Shown: in pieces, positions 1 to 11,437 of the stretch
How the letters are laid out: each line of letters begins with the position of its first letter
How positions within the stretch are numbered: position 1 is the first letter of the stretch
NCBI GenBank assembly: GCA_013054445.1
Contig: JAAMPI010000185.1
Location: 1 to 54,400 of the forward strand
Length of the DNA: 54,400 nt
DNA from: Cudoniella acicularis
Taxonomy: Eukaryota; Ascomycota; Leotiomycetes; Helotiales; Helotiaceae
Reading direction: 5' to 3'
Translations under genes and position numbers: made by a program
The notes under the pieces: generated by a model
Databases searched by the model: none
Told to the model about the DNA's origin: nothing
Seen by the model: the letters and a program-made list of their open reading frames with translations, nothing else

Positions 1-723
1 AAGACCATTAAAGAAGCCGCCCATCGATTTATGCTTCGTGCTATTGTGGAACATAAAAACCAGGTACGCAAGGGAATCACTGCCGAGAATGCAGATGTAG
101 TATTCGCCACCAGCTCAATCATCGCGTTCCACGTCCAGAGTGGACATCATGTTTCTGCTGTCGAGGAAGAACACAACGCATTGACGCACTGGTTCCAGTC
201 GTGGGATGGTGTGCGGACAATACTGAGAGCTTGTTGGGATCACTTGATGGCGAACGAAATTAAGGAACTAATCCTGTCCGAAACAGCGATGGAATACCTC
301 GGCTTTATAAAGGAGGAACCAGAAGAAGCGAAGAAGAGCCAACCATTTAACTTCCTCTTGGAGGATTTAGATACTACTAGTGTGGATACAGAGACAGTTT
401 TGGCATATTCGACAAGTGTTGACGCTTTGAATAGGATATTCCGGGAAGTGGGAGGAATGCATGTGATGAAATTCACAGCAATCGTGTGTAAGCGGTTCGT
501 GAATCTAGTTGGGGAGCGAGACCCAAGGGCTTTCACTATCGTGGGATATTTCTTGATGTTGCTGAAGAAGCTCGATCGGGTTTGGTGGTTGCAGGGTGCG
601 GCGGAGAGGGATTTTAGATTTGTAATGAAGAGCTTGTCAGAGGAGTGGAAGTCGAGGATGGCGTGGGCTGCCAGTGAGATTGAAGGGGGAACAACCTTGG
701 ATGAGAGAGCAATCTCCTGTTAG
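1..723 (+). CDS. Zn2Cys6 transcription factor, UPC2-like C-terminal part (5' partial)
   Basis: The reading frame is open from the first base of the window to a TAG stop, so this is the last ~240 residues of a longer gene. The visible part resembles the regulatory C-terminus of fungal zinc-cluster activators of the sterol-uptake-control (UPC2) type: a helical stretch with a Gly-Val-Arg segment (WDGVRTILRACW) and the characteristic DPRAFTIVGYFLMLLKKLDR then VWWLQGAAERD near the end. The Zn2Cys6 DNA-binding domain would lie upstream, outside the window. The family acts in the nucleus; its target genes cannot be told from this fragment. No intron is needed in the visible part. Confidence 0.75.
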   Translation, partial: KTIKEAAHRFMLRAIVEHKNQVRKGITAENADVVFATSSIIAFHVQSGHHVSAVEEEHNALTHWFQSWDGVRTILRACWDHLMANEIKELILSETAMEYLGFIKEEPEEAKKSQPFNFLLEDLDTTSVDTETVLAYSTSVDALNRIFREVGGMHVMKFTAIVCKRFVNLVGERDPRAFTIVGYFLMLLKKLDRVWWLQGAAERDFRFVMKSLSEEWKSRMAWAASEIEGGTTLDERAISC

Positions 724-1285
724 TTGTTTTAATAATAATAATCGCTAAAAGAATTATCCGCTACCAATAGTAAGCGCTATCTAGGAGTTGTGCATTTGAA
801 CCGAAAAATTTCTCACCTATATCCTCGGCCTGCCACTAAATTCTTACCAACTATCTCTGATATCAAATGGAGCCATCAACGTTTTGCGAATTTGGGCTTT
901 GCTAGTCAACATGTTGGGATTTGCGTGGCCATTCTGGGTCCCTCCAATTCTTTCGAATAACGAGGAGGCAGAGTCAAGACTCCCAGCAACCTGCTTAGGA
1001 CCTAAGGTGCTCTGAAATCATTTCAAGTATGGTCTTATTTGAAATATATTCGCATTTGCCTCTACCTTTCTACACCTTAAGTTTGATTTCAAACAAAAAG
1101 CTTTGCTTCTCCTTGAATATGGATAGTAGAGTTTATACAATAAACAAAATATAGAAATTACGATTTCAACTCCGTATTTCACCTGGTTACCTGGGAGGCA
1201 AAAAGAGCTGAATGCGGGAAAGATCAGAAACGCGTGGTTATTTAGCTTGTGTTTATGAATCTCGTAAGACCTCGTAACACTACAG

Positions 1286-1291
1286 CACGTG
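1286..1291. promoter_or_regulatory. CACGTG box
   Basis: Palindromic CACGTG hexamer, 2.5 kb upstream of the GIT1-like start codon. This is the core site of Pho4/NUC-1 and Cbf1-type bHLH factors. A role is inferred only from the cluster of four such sites. Confidence 0.25.
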
Positions 1292-1420
1292 TGAAGCGGA
1301 AGAAATTAATTTACATCTTGAAGATTGAAAGTGGATCTAGATGCTCAACCACAAGGGTCCTCAAAAAAAAAATCTGATGCTTCAAATACAAAATCGAACG
1401 TAATTACTAAATAAGGAAGA

Positions 1421-1432
1421 GCCCACGTGGGC
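1421..1432. promoter_or_regulatory. Extended palindromic CACGTG box
   Basis: A perfect 12-base palindrome, GCCCACGTGGGC, with the bHLH core CACGTG at its centre. GGG flanks fit the high-affinity Pho4-type site (CACGTGGG). It is 2.3 kb upstream of the permease, a long distance for a fungal promoter. Confidence 0.35.
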
Positions 1433-1967
1433 AAACCCTTGGCAGTAGCAACGATCAGGGACTCGGATTCTGTTCCCCTAAAAATACACTAGAAAATCCC
1501 GGATTTCTAGATGGCGGGAGCGGTGACTACTGCACCCCACTAAGCATCTTTACGCGGGCCCTTGCGTTCGAGCTTCGTGTGCTCCAATTGTACAAAGTAA
1601 CATACGAGAAGTCAGTATCTGTGGTAAGCTTTATGAATGAGTCAAAATCAGGCAATCGAGCTACGATGATTGAAATGCAGTATTGACCTCGCAATTTTTG
1701 TCCGTTTACATGGTGTGAGCAACCTCCAAAATGGACATTTTTGTTTAGTGAATACTCGACATGACTATAGAACAGGAACTTGCCAAGCAGATGATAGAAA
1801 AGCAAAACGAGCTATTTTCAACAAGTTTTTTGAACCAACGGCTCAAAATCTCCAGCCAAGCATACAGAAATCTAGCCTAAACTCGAGATTCGGCAGAGGA
1901 GAGGTATATTTACACCAGGAGTCTCTTCGCACTAAAAAAAAAATAGCTACACGAGCAAAGGCACTTG

Positions 1968-1973
1968 CACGTG
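1968..1973. promoter_or_regulatory. CACGTG box
   Basis: Third CACGTG hexamer in the long upstream region of the GIT1-like gene, in the context TTGCACGTGTTAA. Function inferred from family knowledge only. Confidence 0.25.
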
Positions 1974-2311
1974 TTAATAGAAGACAAGCATTGTGGCTGA
2001 ATAGACCTTAAAGCTTGAGCCGGAGGCGATCGAGGTTCGAGGCGTTGCGGCGTCGCGGCTGCGTGATCGAAGGGCATTCGGGGCTGAAACTGCTCTGCTC
2101 CAGTCTGAGCTTTGAAAATTATGAGGCCCGAACTTCAGTTGGTATTGGTGGAATTCACGCTTTAGATTCGCAGAGGTGGGAAGCTCTCCGCTGCGAGGTA
2201 ATCTATACTGAGGACTAGCTTGTCAGAGTACGGAGTACTTGCAAGTCTACGGAGAACCTCGCACTGTATGGTGCACTTACTCGGAAGAGTCTCTTCAATT
2301 CCCCACCTTGT

Positions 2312-2338
2312 CGCCGTTGTCGTTGTCGTTGTCGTTGG
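2312..2338 (+). repeat. GTTGTC microsatellite
   Basis: Consecutive GTTGTC units (about four, the first imperfect). It lies in non-coding DNA; the peptide-like frames across it are artefacts of the repeat. Confidence 0.8.
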
Positions 2339-3001
2339 CTTACGCCAGAAACATCGGGTTGGCCGAAATGCAATCAAAGCGGCGGGTATAAAATTCTGGA
2401 TTGGCATTTCTTATCATTTCATGGCGGAGGGCGTGCAGTAGAGCAGACATCGGATTGGCTCACGGGACAACAAGCCTTTTGGATGGAGATTTCTTGCAGC
2501 CGAAGGTCAGAGTGACCAAGGCAAGGGTTCAAGGGGAGGAACATGGCCAATTGAAACATCAGCTCAGCCAAGAGATGGTGCCGCCTACGATGCTGTGGCT
2601 GGTGGATCGAAGTCATGAGATGGTGGTGGATTCATTGCAGGTTGCTGATTGCGGTGAGATGTCGCACGATCAGACAGCTCTCGCATGAGCTGGCCAGCTG
2701 GGGCATCACGCGTGCAACTCAAGGTGGTGAAAGGGAAGCGTAGGGGCCAACTTGGAAGGCCTTTCCGACAGCAGAACGGGAACCTCAAAAATTGTGTGGT
2801 GTAACTGGTGCTGAACACAGCGGGAGAGCGCGTCACTTCTCGGCAGATGGCCCGTGTGCTGGACTTCCATGCTGATCCTTCCAGAAGGTGGCTTTCCATG
2901 TAGAGAAACGCGAGCAATAATACAACTTTCAGTAGTCTTCAAGAGCAATTAAGTTCATGCGGTTGTCTCCTGAGAGAACAACTACCTAACCAAGAGTTTT
3001 G

Positions 3002-3007
3002 CACGTG
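3002..3007. promoter_or_regulatory. CACGTG box nearest the permease
   Basis: CACGTG 767 bases upstream of the GIT1-like start, in the palindromic context GCACGTGC. This is the most plausible of the four boxes as a direct promoter site. Phosphate-responsive Pho4/NUC-1 control of GIT1 is known in yeast; here it is an inference. Confidence 0.35.
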
Positions 3008-3768
3008 CGTACAGCAGCTTCATCCAAGTACTGGAAGCGGACATCATAAAAGTGGACGACCCTCCGTCGCACACAGGGTATTCATTCTGTGTATCTCTAC
3101 GGGTATAGCTCCACAAATACAACGGTGATGGTTAGAAAGGGAGCACCCCATGCCAACTTGATAACCGAAGGAGCAATCCAATCAGAGAAATTCAATGTGA
3201 ATCACAATCATGAAGATAAATTCGGGGGCTTTCCTGAAGCTGTAACATCACGATTACCAAAACTACCTAGGTACCTGATCAAACTTAAGGGTAGTCTCTT
3301 ACCAGACGCAACTTTAGTGTCACAAACTCATCATATTTAATATTTACCGCTGACTTCGACGCTCTGCATCACAAATACTGCAGCGTGCGCTTCCGCGCCA
3401 CTGGCACGACAAGGGAATGCAGAGAGCTAGATCCAACTAAGAAGCTTGTATCTGCTTCCCTGACTTCCAAGTTCCCACGCCGCGCCGTCCCAACCTCGGT
3501 GCATCCGTATGCAGTACTGCAGTCTACCGGGGGAGAAGCATCCTAGCTCGTAGCTCGAGGAACAAGCCCATCTCTTTTTGAACCCTGGTTCCCACGTTGG
3601 TATTACTCCAGACCCCGAATAAAAAGTACAAAGACTCTCCTACGCCCACCGTTCCTTTTCTTTTCCCCTCCACAGCTACCCCTCCTCGAACCCCTCGTGT
3701 TGGCCGAGTATCTCTGATACTGCGAATCTCCCACCCCACCCTCAACTCACCACTAATCCTTTGCAACC

Positions 3769-5698
3769 ATGTTCGGTTCAAAGAACGAGAGCGACTCCCC
3801 TCCAGTGACGACATCAGAAAACTATGTACAAAATGTCGATCCATTGGCTGAGATTCCCAAAACTCAATGGGAGCGAATGTGGCCTGCTTTGGCTTGCGGT
3901 TCCGGTCTCTTCTCTGATGGATACATAAACAATGTACGTAGTCTAGATTGAACATCAATTGATTCTTCTTTCCTAACAGCAGAATAGGTTATTGGCTCGG
4001 TTTCTACCATGCTAGGTACGATATACAAAAAAGAATACAAAGACTCATCGGCTTTACAAAACATATCTGCCATTACGTTTGTGGGAACTGTGGTGGGGCA
4101 ACTCATCTTCGGATACACCAGTGACAAATGGTCCCGCTCGAACTCTCTTCTGGTGTCGTAAGTAACTTATTTCCTTGTCCCTTCCTATTAACTTCCCTTC
4201 CTGAAAAAACATAGTGCTAATTTGTTGGCAGGACCATTATCCTTATCATTTTCGCTGCGCTTGGCTCCGCTGCCTACGGCTACCACGGCAGTGCCCAGGG
4301 TATGTTTGCTGCGCTGACTGCCTATCGTTTCTTCGTTGGTATTGGAATTGGAGGAGAATACCCTGCTGGATCCGTTGCTTGCTCTGAGGCTACTGGCGAA
4401 CTTAAGAGTGGCACGCGAAACCGATGGTTCATTATGTTTACCAATGTTATGGTACGAATTTGCAACCCTTAATTTTTGCTTTCGAATGCTAATTTGCCTG
4501 TAGATCGATTGGGGTTTCGTCGTTGGTGGTATGTTTATTCTTATTTCACGCTTGTTTGGGAGTCGAGCTTTTAACGCCTGTCTTGAGAGCACCCGCCTCC
4601 TCAAACTCCTGAAACCTCTCTTCAGAAATTGTATTAATTCGCTCCTTTATTAGCCTTCATCCCGTACCTCCTAGTGGTCATTTGCACCGAAAATCACTTG
4701 CGTGCAGCTTGGAGAATCTCGTTGGGACTGGGTGTTGTCCCTCCTCTCCTTCTTTTGTATCTTCGAATCAAGCTTAAGGAACCCGAAGAGTTTAAGAGGT
4801 AAGGCACGAACGTTTCTTGGCTTGGCGACAGAAATACTAAAAGATACTAGGGAGAGCATGAAATATGTTACAATTCCCTACGGACTTGTCTTCAGGTACT
4901 ATGGGTTCAGGCTGTTTATTGTCAGCTTGATCTGGTTCATCTACGATGTATGTCTGGTCCGAAACAAGCGATTGGCATTATTGACTCACATCTCTTTAGT
5001 TCTCCACCTATTCCTTCGGCATCTACAGTTCGACCATTGTTGCAAATGTCCTAGGAGACAACCCTTCTCTTGCCCAAACGTTTGGTTGGAATACCGTCAT
5101 CAACTTGTTCTACGTTCCAGGCGCCATGCTTGGTTCTATTTTCTCCGACAAGGTCGGCCCTCGCTATGCCCTTGCAATTGGTGTGACTTTGCAAGCTGTT
5201 TTTGGTTTCATCATGGCTGGAGCGTATAACCACCTTGCCCAACCAGCAAATGTGGCCGGCTTCGCTGTGATTTATGGCATCTTCCTCTCTCTGGGAGAAG
5301 TCGGCCCTGGTGACAACATTGGACTTGTCGCTTCAAAGACTTGTGCAACTGGTGTTCGAGGTCAATACTACGCCATAGCAGCTGCTACGGGAAAGATTGG
5401 CGCGTTCGTTGGAACATATATCTTCCCATATATTGAGAAAGCAGGTGGAAGCGGTAACGCCTCGGCTCAATACCCCTTCTATGTCTCGAGTTCTCTATGC
5501 ATTTTCAGCGCAGGTCTGGTAATGCTTCTTCCTCATATTGGGCAGGATACCATTACTACTGAGGATATCAAATTCAGAGAGTACTTGGAGAGCAAGGGGT
5601 GGGATACCAACCAATTAGGTCTTTTGAAAGGAGAGAGTGTCGAGAGCCGCGCTGCCGCTGTGAGGCAAGTGGAACAGGAGGAGAAGAAGGAAGAATAG
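3769..5698 (+). CDS. GIT1-like glycerophosphodiester (glycerophosphoinositol) permease, MFS
   Basis: Seven exons: 3769-3933, 3988-4157, 4232-4451, 4504-4528, 4654-4798, 4851-4947, 5000-5698, giving 506 residues with no frame break. All introns are GT-AG. The product is a 12-helix major-facilitator transporter of the phosphate/organophosphate branch: the [12 protein letters not shown] segment opens helix 1, the loop after helix 2 reads [10 protein letters not shown], and helix 4 carries [20 protein letters not shown]. This matches fungal GIT1-type permeases, which import glycerophosphoinositol and glycerophosphocholine across the plasma membrane as phosphate and inositol sources. Exon 4 is only 25 nt. 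The charged C-terminal tail ([12 protein letters not shown]) is cytosolic. Four CACGTG boxes upstream hint at phosphate control. A general inorganic-phosphate or other organic-solute role cannot be excluded from sequence alone. Confidence 0.88.
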
Positions 5699-6349
5699 AG
5701 AACTGAGGTGCAGATTGCTCTTGCAATAGATTATTGAGAATTTGAAAGATTAATGGAATAATTTAATATTGAATTTTGGTATTAGAATGAACAAATGAAA
5801 CTATTGTTTGGAGTCCTTTTACTGTAAGGATGCCAAAGTTCCGAATGCCTCGGTCAATCCTACCAAGTCAGATTCAGGGTTTAAACACTCCTCTCCTCTC
5901 GTGAGTATTTTTCCTTGTGTGAGTACCTCTCCCTGTGTGAGTGCCTTTCCATGATTCTCGAAATTGTGTAGCTGCAACAGCCTTAAAAGCTCGATTATGG
6001 TCAAATCTAGTGTACTGATGCATCAAGGCTTTTCTCCTTCGCGTTTTCTCAGCAGATCCATCAAGAATAACGACAAGTGTCGAAATATACATTCGATCAA
6101 CAGACCGAAGCTTTGCCCTTCACGAACTCCTTTTCTCATCTTTCTTTCGCGATACCGTACTCTACCATGCCTAAATCAGATGTTTCACCTCGGGGCGCGA
6201 AGCCTGCTTCAAACCACCCCACCTGCATTCACGATTACAATAGGAAGGTGCTCCTTCATCTCCTCGACGCCTCCCATTACCATGGCCCCTTGAAATAGGC
6301 CATTGTTCGCTCCAGGTCAAACTACGATACCTTTTCACAGATCATTGCT
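5699..6349. other. Intergenic region with a short minisatellite
   Basis: No gene is supported. It holds the permease 3' region (A/T-rich after 5698), an 18-bp minisatellite at 5891-5950, and the presumed promoter of the oxidoreductase. Frames at 5964-6298 overlap each other and end just before the next start codon; I read them as leader sequence. Confidence 0.55.
5891..5950 (+). repeat. 18-bp minisatellite, three units
   Basis: GTGAGT recurs at 5901, 5919 and 5937, exactly 18 bases apart, each time followed by a C/T-rich stretch (unit like TGTGTGAGTACCTCTCC). A degenerate relative of the same unit occurs at 31555-31660, 25 kb away. Confidence 0.65.
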
Positions 6350-7673
6350 ATGGCAGGACTCCTTAAACGTATCTGGACGGCCGCCTACCCTCCTGAGCCT
6401 GTGAAGGCGGAAGATGCATTGCGGGTTGGCATCTTAGGGGCAGCTAATATTGGGTTTGTTGCTTTCGTCCTATGTTCTTTTGTAAGGCGGAAGTTTTGGT
6501 TTTGTTGTAATAATACTAATTTGGTGCCTTGATAACAGCCCGAACTCGATCATTAATCCAGCGAAATCCCATCCTCAAGTTATCATCGCAGCCGTTGCTG
6601 CGCGCGATCCCAAGAAAGCCCAGGCTTATGCGAAGAAGCACTCTATACCAATCGTCCACAACTCCTACCAAGAACTCATCGACGACCCCTCAATCACCGC
6701 AATCTATATCCCGCTCCCCAACGGCCTCCACTACGAATGGGCCCTCAAGAGCCTCCAAAAAGGCAAACATGTTCTTCTCGAAAAGCCGTCCGTCTCGAAC
6801 GCCTCGCAAGCTTCAGCTCTCTTCCACCTACCTCTTCTCTCCGAACCCAACACCCCCGTCCTCCTCGAAGCCTTCCACTCCCTCTTCCACCCCGCTTTCC
6901 AATTATTTCTATCGCAAATCGAGAAGCAAAATGTAGAGTTTGCGAGTGTCGAGTCTACGTCGCCGAAATATATTTTTCCAAATGATGATATACGGTTTCT
7001 ATACACGCTGGCTGGGGGCACAACAATGGATTTCGGAACATATACCATCCTCCTTTTACGCAATATATTCGGGGATGAACCAGAGGAATGCGTGTCTGCG
7101 GATTTGAAAAAGATGCCAAAAGGATATGATCAGAATTGTGAATCTGCCGTGCAAGCAAAATGGAGGTGGAAGAATGGTGGAACGGGGCAGATGGATACAG
7201 ATTTGAGCAGGGGAGTGAGGATGTGGGGAGGTTTGTTAGAGTGGATTCCTTGGGTGGAGATTCCGCGCGCAGTGGTAAGACATAAGGAGGTGCTTGTTCC
7301 TTGTGAGGAAGATGGAAAAGAGCATAGCGTTGTCCGGACTATTTCTATGCTTAATTTCCTGTTGCCGATGTTTTGGCATCGGATTCGTATTGTGGAGGAA
7401 CATACAATTCGCAATACTAGCAACAAGAAGACGGCGCGGAAATGGACGGAAAAACAGACGAAAACGGCTTATAAGTGGGAGGATGGGAGTGGTAAAAAGG
7501 GTGAGGTGTGGTGGCCCACATACAGATATCAGCTTGAGGAATTCGTTAATAGGGTTAAAAAGAGGGAGGGGTCTGGAATTTGGATGGATGGAGAGGACTC
7601 GATTAAGCAGACGCAGATGATTGATTCTGTGTATCAGAAGGCTGGTTGGCCGGTGAGGCCTGGTGAGGTTTGA
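6350..7673 (+). CDS. Gfo/Idh/MocA-family NAD(P)-dependent oxidoreductase (dihydrodiol/xylose dehydrogenase-like)
   Basis: Two exons, 6350-6453 and 6539-7673 (intron 85 nt), encode 412 residues. The N-terminus holds the Rossmann dinucleotide loop VGILGAANIG (residues 26-35), interrupted by the intron at Gly35. The family's catalytic-lysine motif EKP follows in GKHVLLEKPSVSNA, and the C-terminal substrate domain contains AGGTTMDFGTYTILLLRNIFG, typical of dimeric dihydrodiol dehydrogenase and D-xylose 1-dehydrogenase (NADP+) relatives. Such enzymes oxidise sugars or trans-dihydrodiols in the cytosol; the real substrate is unknown. Splicing of the first intron is needed to complete the nucleotide-binding site, which supports the model. 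Confidence 0.85.
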
Positions 7674-8209
7674 AGTCGCGACTGTTGGAAAAAATCGACG
7701 ATATAGAATATTGCTAGTGGAGATGTAGGACTCTGTTGGACATCGATAGAGACAACACTAATAACTAATATCCATAAAAAATCAATTTAATGGCACATAA
7801 ATCAACTCCTTAGGTTCGCAAGTCACGGATTCCTTGCAAGGAAAGCTAAAACAACAAATTTCAGACAGCACTCAAGGTACAATGCGAAAGCAACTCAGGT
7901 GTTGTGTCCTCTGTTTTTAGCTTTGTTAAGTCATTTCAAATTCTAAGGTGTTCAAGCCTAGCATCAGTGCTTATTATTGGCATTCTCCAAGTGGCTCTTA
8001 ATATCTTCCTAGTGTTTTTCTCGCTTTCTTTTGATATTTTGGGGCGGTGCAATTTACCACCCTTTCCTCTTAGTTTCTTAATTTGTAACTGTTGAATGTG
8101 TACACTTCTAGAACTTCTAATGGCTTTATTCTTCCTCTTCCTCGTCAAACGCTGCTTTAAAGTTTGAGCATAGTTCTGCCTTACTATGGATTGATGAGCT
8201 TTCGTGGAA

Positions 8210-8456
8210 AACTCAGTCCGGTATTTTCTGAGCGCCGGGTTCGTAGGGTTCAAGTCCAGCTGAACTTAATAATGTTTCACAGCAGCAGAATAACTCAGCT
8301 TTGTTGACTAGAAATTACATACAATACTGAATTAAAAGGAGAACACACATACTGGATGTCTAAATCACTATGCTACTGTGGAAATGCTACCATCTTCTGA
8401 ACAATAAAGTCGGATATTCGTTTATCTTCGGCACTTAGAAAATACTAGATCGAGTA
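8210..8456 (+). mobile_element. MITE copy A (TA-flanked inverted-repeat element, 247 bp)
   Basis: Terminal inverted repeats: the left end reads ACTCAGTCCGG...CTGAGCGCCGGG and the right end CGGCACTTAGAAAATACTAG...CGAGTA, near-exact reverse complements. The interior has the family motif ACTCAGCTTTGTTG in the forward sense. There is no coding capacity, so this is a non-autonomous element. Same family as the copies at 12003, 18715, 27160, 38932, 45932, 48297 and 50251. Confidence 0.8.
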
Positions 8457-8682
8457 CACTTATTTTCTTGCTTTGGTTTGAAGGCGTGGTTCACACTTCA
8501 GTGCTCCCTATTGGCATAGAGAGTGTTTTTCCTAAATTGGTAAGAGTTTACGGTTATTATAAGAATAGCGGGAAAGCAGGACTGCCGTAATTGGCTGTAC
8601 CCGGCTAGTGATAATTGATATGGAGTCGGAAGAAATAAAATTGTTGCGGGGTTGTGCATAACATGAGGGGCACTGGCGGGGT

Positions 8683-8726
8683 AGCTAGTGTAAACATTAG
8701 CATTAACATTAGCATTTACAGCTAGT
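8683..8726. repeat. CATTAG/CATTAA hexamer repeat inside a short inverted repeat
   Basis: Four consecutive units of the CATTAR type are bracketed by GCTAGTGTAAA on the left and TTTACAGCTAG on the right, which are imperfect reverse complements. The tract can fold as a hairpin. No function is known to me. Confidence 0.5.
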
Positions 8727-9871
8727 TAGAAACACCAAGGAATTCAAACATACATGATTAAGAGAGCCAGGTTTAAGTGCTTGAACAGGTAAAAACACAT
8801 TTTACTTCTTGTAGTTACTTATCTCGTCGAAGTGCAATCCAAAAAAAGATAAACCCATCTTGGCTACCCGAGTGCTGTAACTTCGGGTCCGTATTTGGTG
8901 TAACGGAACACGATTACCAACCCAATATCATGTCTAGCTTTTGTGGTAAAATTCTTGCATAATAACCCCCGAGGATCTTCTCGTAAAATCTTTTTGCAAT
9001 TGTATTGAAGTTTATCACTTCGAATAGATCTTGGCCCTTTTTGTATCCCTGAGAACGGGCCCCGTTTTTCCTTATCGAACGCTATCTATCCAGTGTGGCT
9101 TGCCCTACCGAAATAATCTCTCAACCAGCGCTCACTTTTCTCAACATCTCACTTGCGGTCAATTTGCATCTCTATTACTTAATCCATATACCCCTCTCTA
9201 CCTGCGCGGATTCCCTACTTTGCCAATTGACCTCTTCTCTGGTCTCGACAATTGGTGACTGTTCTGTTTCACGAATTACGATCCCGAAAGACGCCTATCA
9301 CCAGCACGAGAACAGTGAAATGTTCCCGCGATAGGACGCCGCTTCACCCACCCAGAGCCCTCGTTCCAACCAAGGGGAGCCTAGGTTTGGGAGCGCCCGC
9401 GCCGAGGGAAAGCACCATTCAGCGATGGCTCATCTCAATGCGTCATTATTATCTTTATCTCTATCAGCGAGAGGCACAGGCGCGCGACTTTCGCAAATCT
9501 CTCAGAATTGCCATAAAAACCTGTCCTCCCGCCCCCTCTCATATTGCTTTTTACGGCCATGCGCGGCAATTTCTTCAGGTATGTGGGATATTTCGTTGCG
9601 CTGCGGGAACATTTCATGGGGAAGCTGTATCTTGACCCATCATCGTCCGGCATCGGGCAGATGCGGCCTTCGTTTGCTCTCATGTACAGTACTACGGTGG
9701 GGTCATGCGATGTGCTGTTTTTCTCAGACAGCTTTTTCTTCTTCCCTCGGAATATTCTTATATCCCTCATTAATAGTGAATTTGTTTCGATTCTGACCTG
9801 ATATATTTCTAGATAAACTATCGCCTTTTTCTCAATCTTGCTACAGACCATTTCTCACCCAACATCGAACC

Positions 9872-11437
9872 ATGTCTACCACTACTACCCTCCGCAGCTT
9901 GAACATTGACAACATTAACCCTCACGTCAAGGAGGCGAAATATGCCGTGAGAGGAGAGCTTGCAGTCCGATCTGAGGAATACCGGGCCAAGCTTGCCAAA
10001 GGTTCCACCGACCTGCCTTTCGACAAAATCATCTCTGCCAACATTGGTAACCCCCAGCAATTGGACCAGAAGCCAATCACATTTTTCAGACAAGTCTTGA
10101 GCTTGATTGAATATCCCCCGCTTTTGGAGAAGGAGGATGTTCTGCTGAATCAATTGGGTTATAAGAGCGATGTTATCGCGAGAGCGAAGTGGCTCTTGAA
10201 AGCTGTTGGTTCAGTTGGTGCATACAGCGCCAGTGCTGGAGCTCCAGCACTCAAGGAGAGTGTTGCTAAGTTCATTGAGGGTAAGAGCAGGGTTTCGAGC
10301 GCTGTTCAGTTTCATAATGGCTAACAATCAATTTTAGAGCGAGACGGCCACCCAGCAGACCCCAAAGATATCTACCTCTCCGCGGGAGCCTCTTCCGGGG
10401 TCAACACTCTCTTGCACATTATCTGTGCCACCCCACATACCGGTGTCCTAGTCCCAATCCCCCAATATCCTCTCTATACCGCCTCCCTCTCCGTCCTCAA
10501 CGCCAGATGCGTTCCATACTACCTTGACGAGGCAAAGAGCTGGGGCACAGATCTCGAAGCTATTAAGGAGGCACACAAGAAGGCAATTGCAGAGGGAACA
10601 GATGTTCGGGCTATCGTCATTATCAATCCTGGTAACCCAACTGGAGCCAGTCTTTCAGAGGATGATGTGAAGGCGGTTATTGACTTCGCTGCTCAGGAGA
10701 AGCTTGTGGTTATGGCTGATGAGGTTTACCAAACCAATGTTTTCAAGGGGAAATTCCACAGCTTCAAGAGTGTGCTCCGAAACTTGCAAAAGGAAGACCC
10801 AGAGAAATACAAATATGTCGAATTGGCTTCTCTGCACTCCGTTTCCAAGGGTATGGTTGGAGAGTGTGGACACCGAGGTGGATACTTCGAGCTCTGTGGT
10901 TTTGACCCAGCTGTCCAGGAACAAATTTACAAGTTCGTCTCTATCAGCTTGTGTGCGCCAGTTATTGGACAATGTCTCGTTGAGTTGATGGTGAACCCAC
11001 CTAAGGAAGGTGAGCCAAGTTATGAGCTTTACAAGCAAGAGTTCGACGGTATCTTTGCTGGCCTGGAAAAGAGAGCTACTGCTTTGTATGAAGCATTCAA
11101 GGATATGGAGGGTGTTGAGTGTGGCGTACCCCAAGTGAGTTTTCTCTCGATTCTTTTCAATTCCCAGTACTAATGAATTCAGGGTTCCATGTACCTCTTT
11201 CCCACTATCACCCTCTCCGACAAGGCTGTCGAAGCTGCAAAGAAAGAAGGCCGCAGCCCCGACGAGTTCTACGCCTTCCGCCTCCTCGATGCCACCGGAG
11301 TCTGCGTCGTCCCTGGTGCCGGCTTCGGCCAAAAGGAGAACACTCTTCACTTCCGAACTACCTTCTTGGCTCCTGGCACGGAGTGGGTTGGACGGATCCG
11401 AAAATTCCACAGCGACTTCATGGATGAGTTCAGATAG
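9872..11437 (+). CDS. ALT1: Alanine aminotransferase (PLP-dependent, class I/II)
   Basis: Three exons, 9872-10280, 10338-11134 and 11183-11437, give 486 residues. It transfers the amino group between L-alanine and 2-oxoglutarate, forming pyruvate and glutamate. The N-terminal ISANIGNPQQL, the KDIYLSAGAS and IINPGNPTGASLS segments and VVMADEVYQTNVF are typical of alanine/tyrosine aminotransferases. The PLP-binding lysine is K307 in LHSVSKGMVGECGHRGGY, and a C-terminal arginine for the carboxylate lies in NTLHFRTTFL. The length fits cytosolic fungal enzymes. I see no clear mitochondrial presequence, although the first 20 residues are weakly amphipathic; the cytosol is my best guess. The start ATG has a CATCGAACC leader and no competing upstream ATG in frame. 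Confidence 0.93.

Larger units (their letters stand above)
724..3768. other. Gene-free stretch upstream of the GIT1-like permease
   Basis: No open frame here has coding character or a recognisable domain; short frames on both strands overlap each other and mostly lack an ATG start. It contains a GTTGTC microsatellite at 2312-2338 and four CACGTG hexamers (1286, 1424, 1968, 3002; listed separately). The last ~150 bases before 3769 are C/T-rich and look like a normal fungal promoter and 5' leader. Confidence 0.6.
7674..9871. other. Intergenic region with MITE copy A
   Basis: About 2.2 kb without a supported gene. It contains MITE copy A (8210-8456), a short repeat flanked by inverted ends (8683-8726), and from ~9030 a C/T-rich stretch leading to the alanine aminotransferase. 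A 123-codon frame at 9425-9796 begins with ATG but has an equally long antisense frame and no family resemblance. Confidence 0.55.

Noticed and set aside
2585..2917. 110-codon minus-strand frame in the long left intergenic region
   Set aside because: No recognisable domain; frames on both strands overlap it.
8236..8260. Possible tRNA B box (GGGTTCAAGTCC)
   Set aside because: It lies inside MITE copy A and no A box or cloverleaf can be drawn around it. No other tRNA-like B box was seen in the window.
9425..9796. 123-codon ATG frame upstream of ALT1
   Set aside because: An antisense frame of 138 codons overlaps it, the residue mix is leader-like (Ser/Leu-rich from C/T-rich DNA) and no family is recognisable; it sits in the ALT1 promoter and leader.
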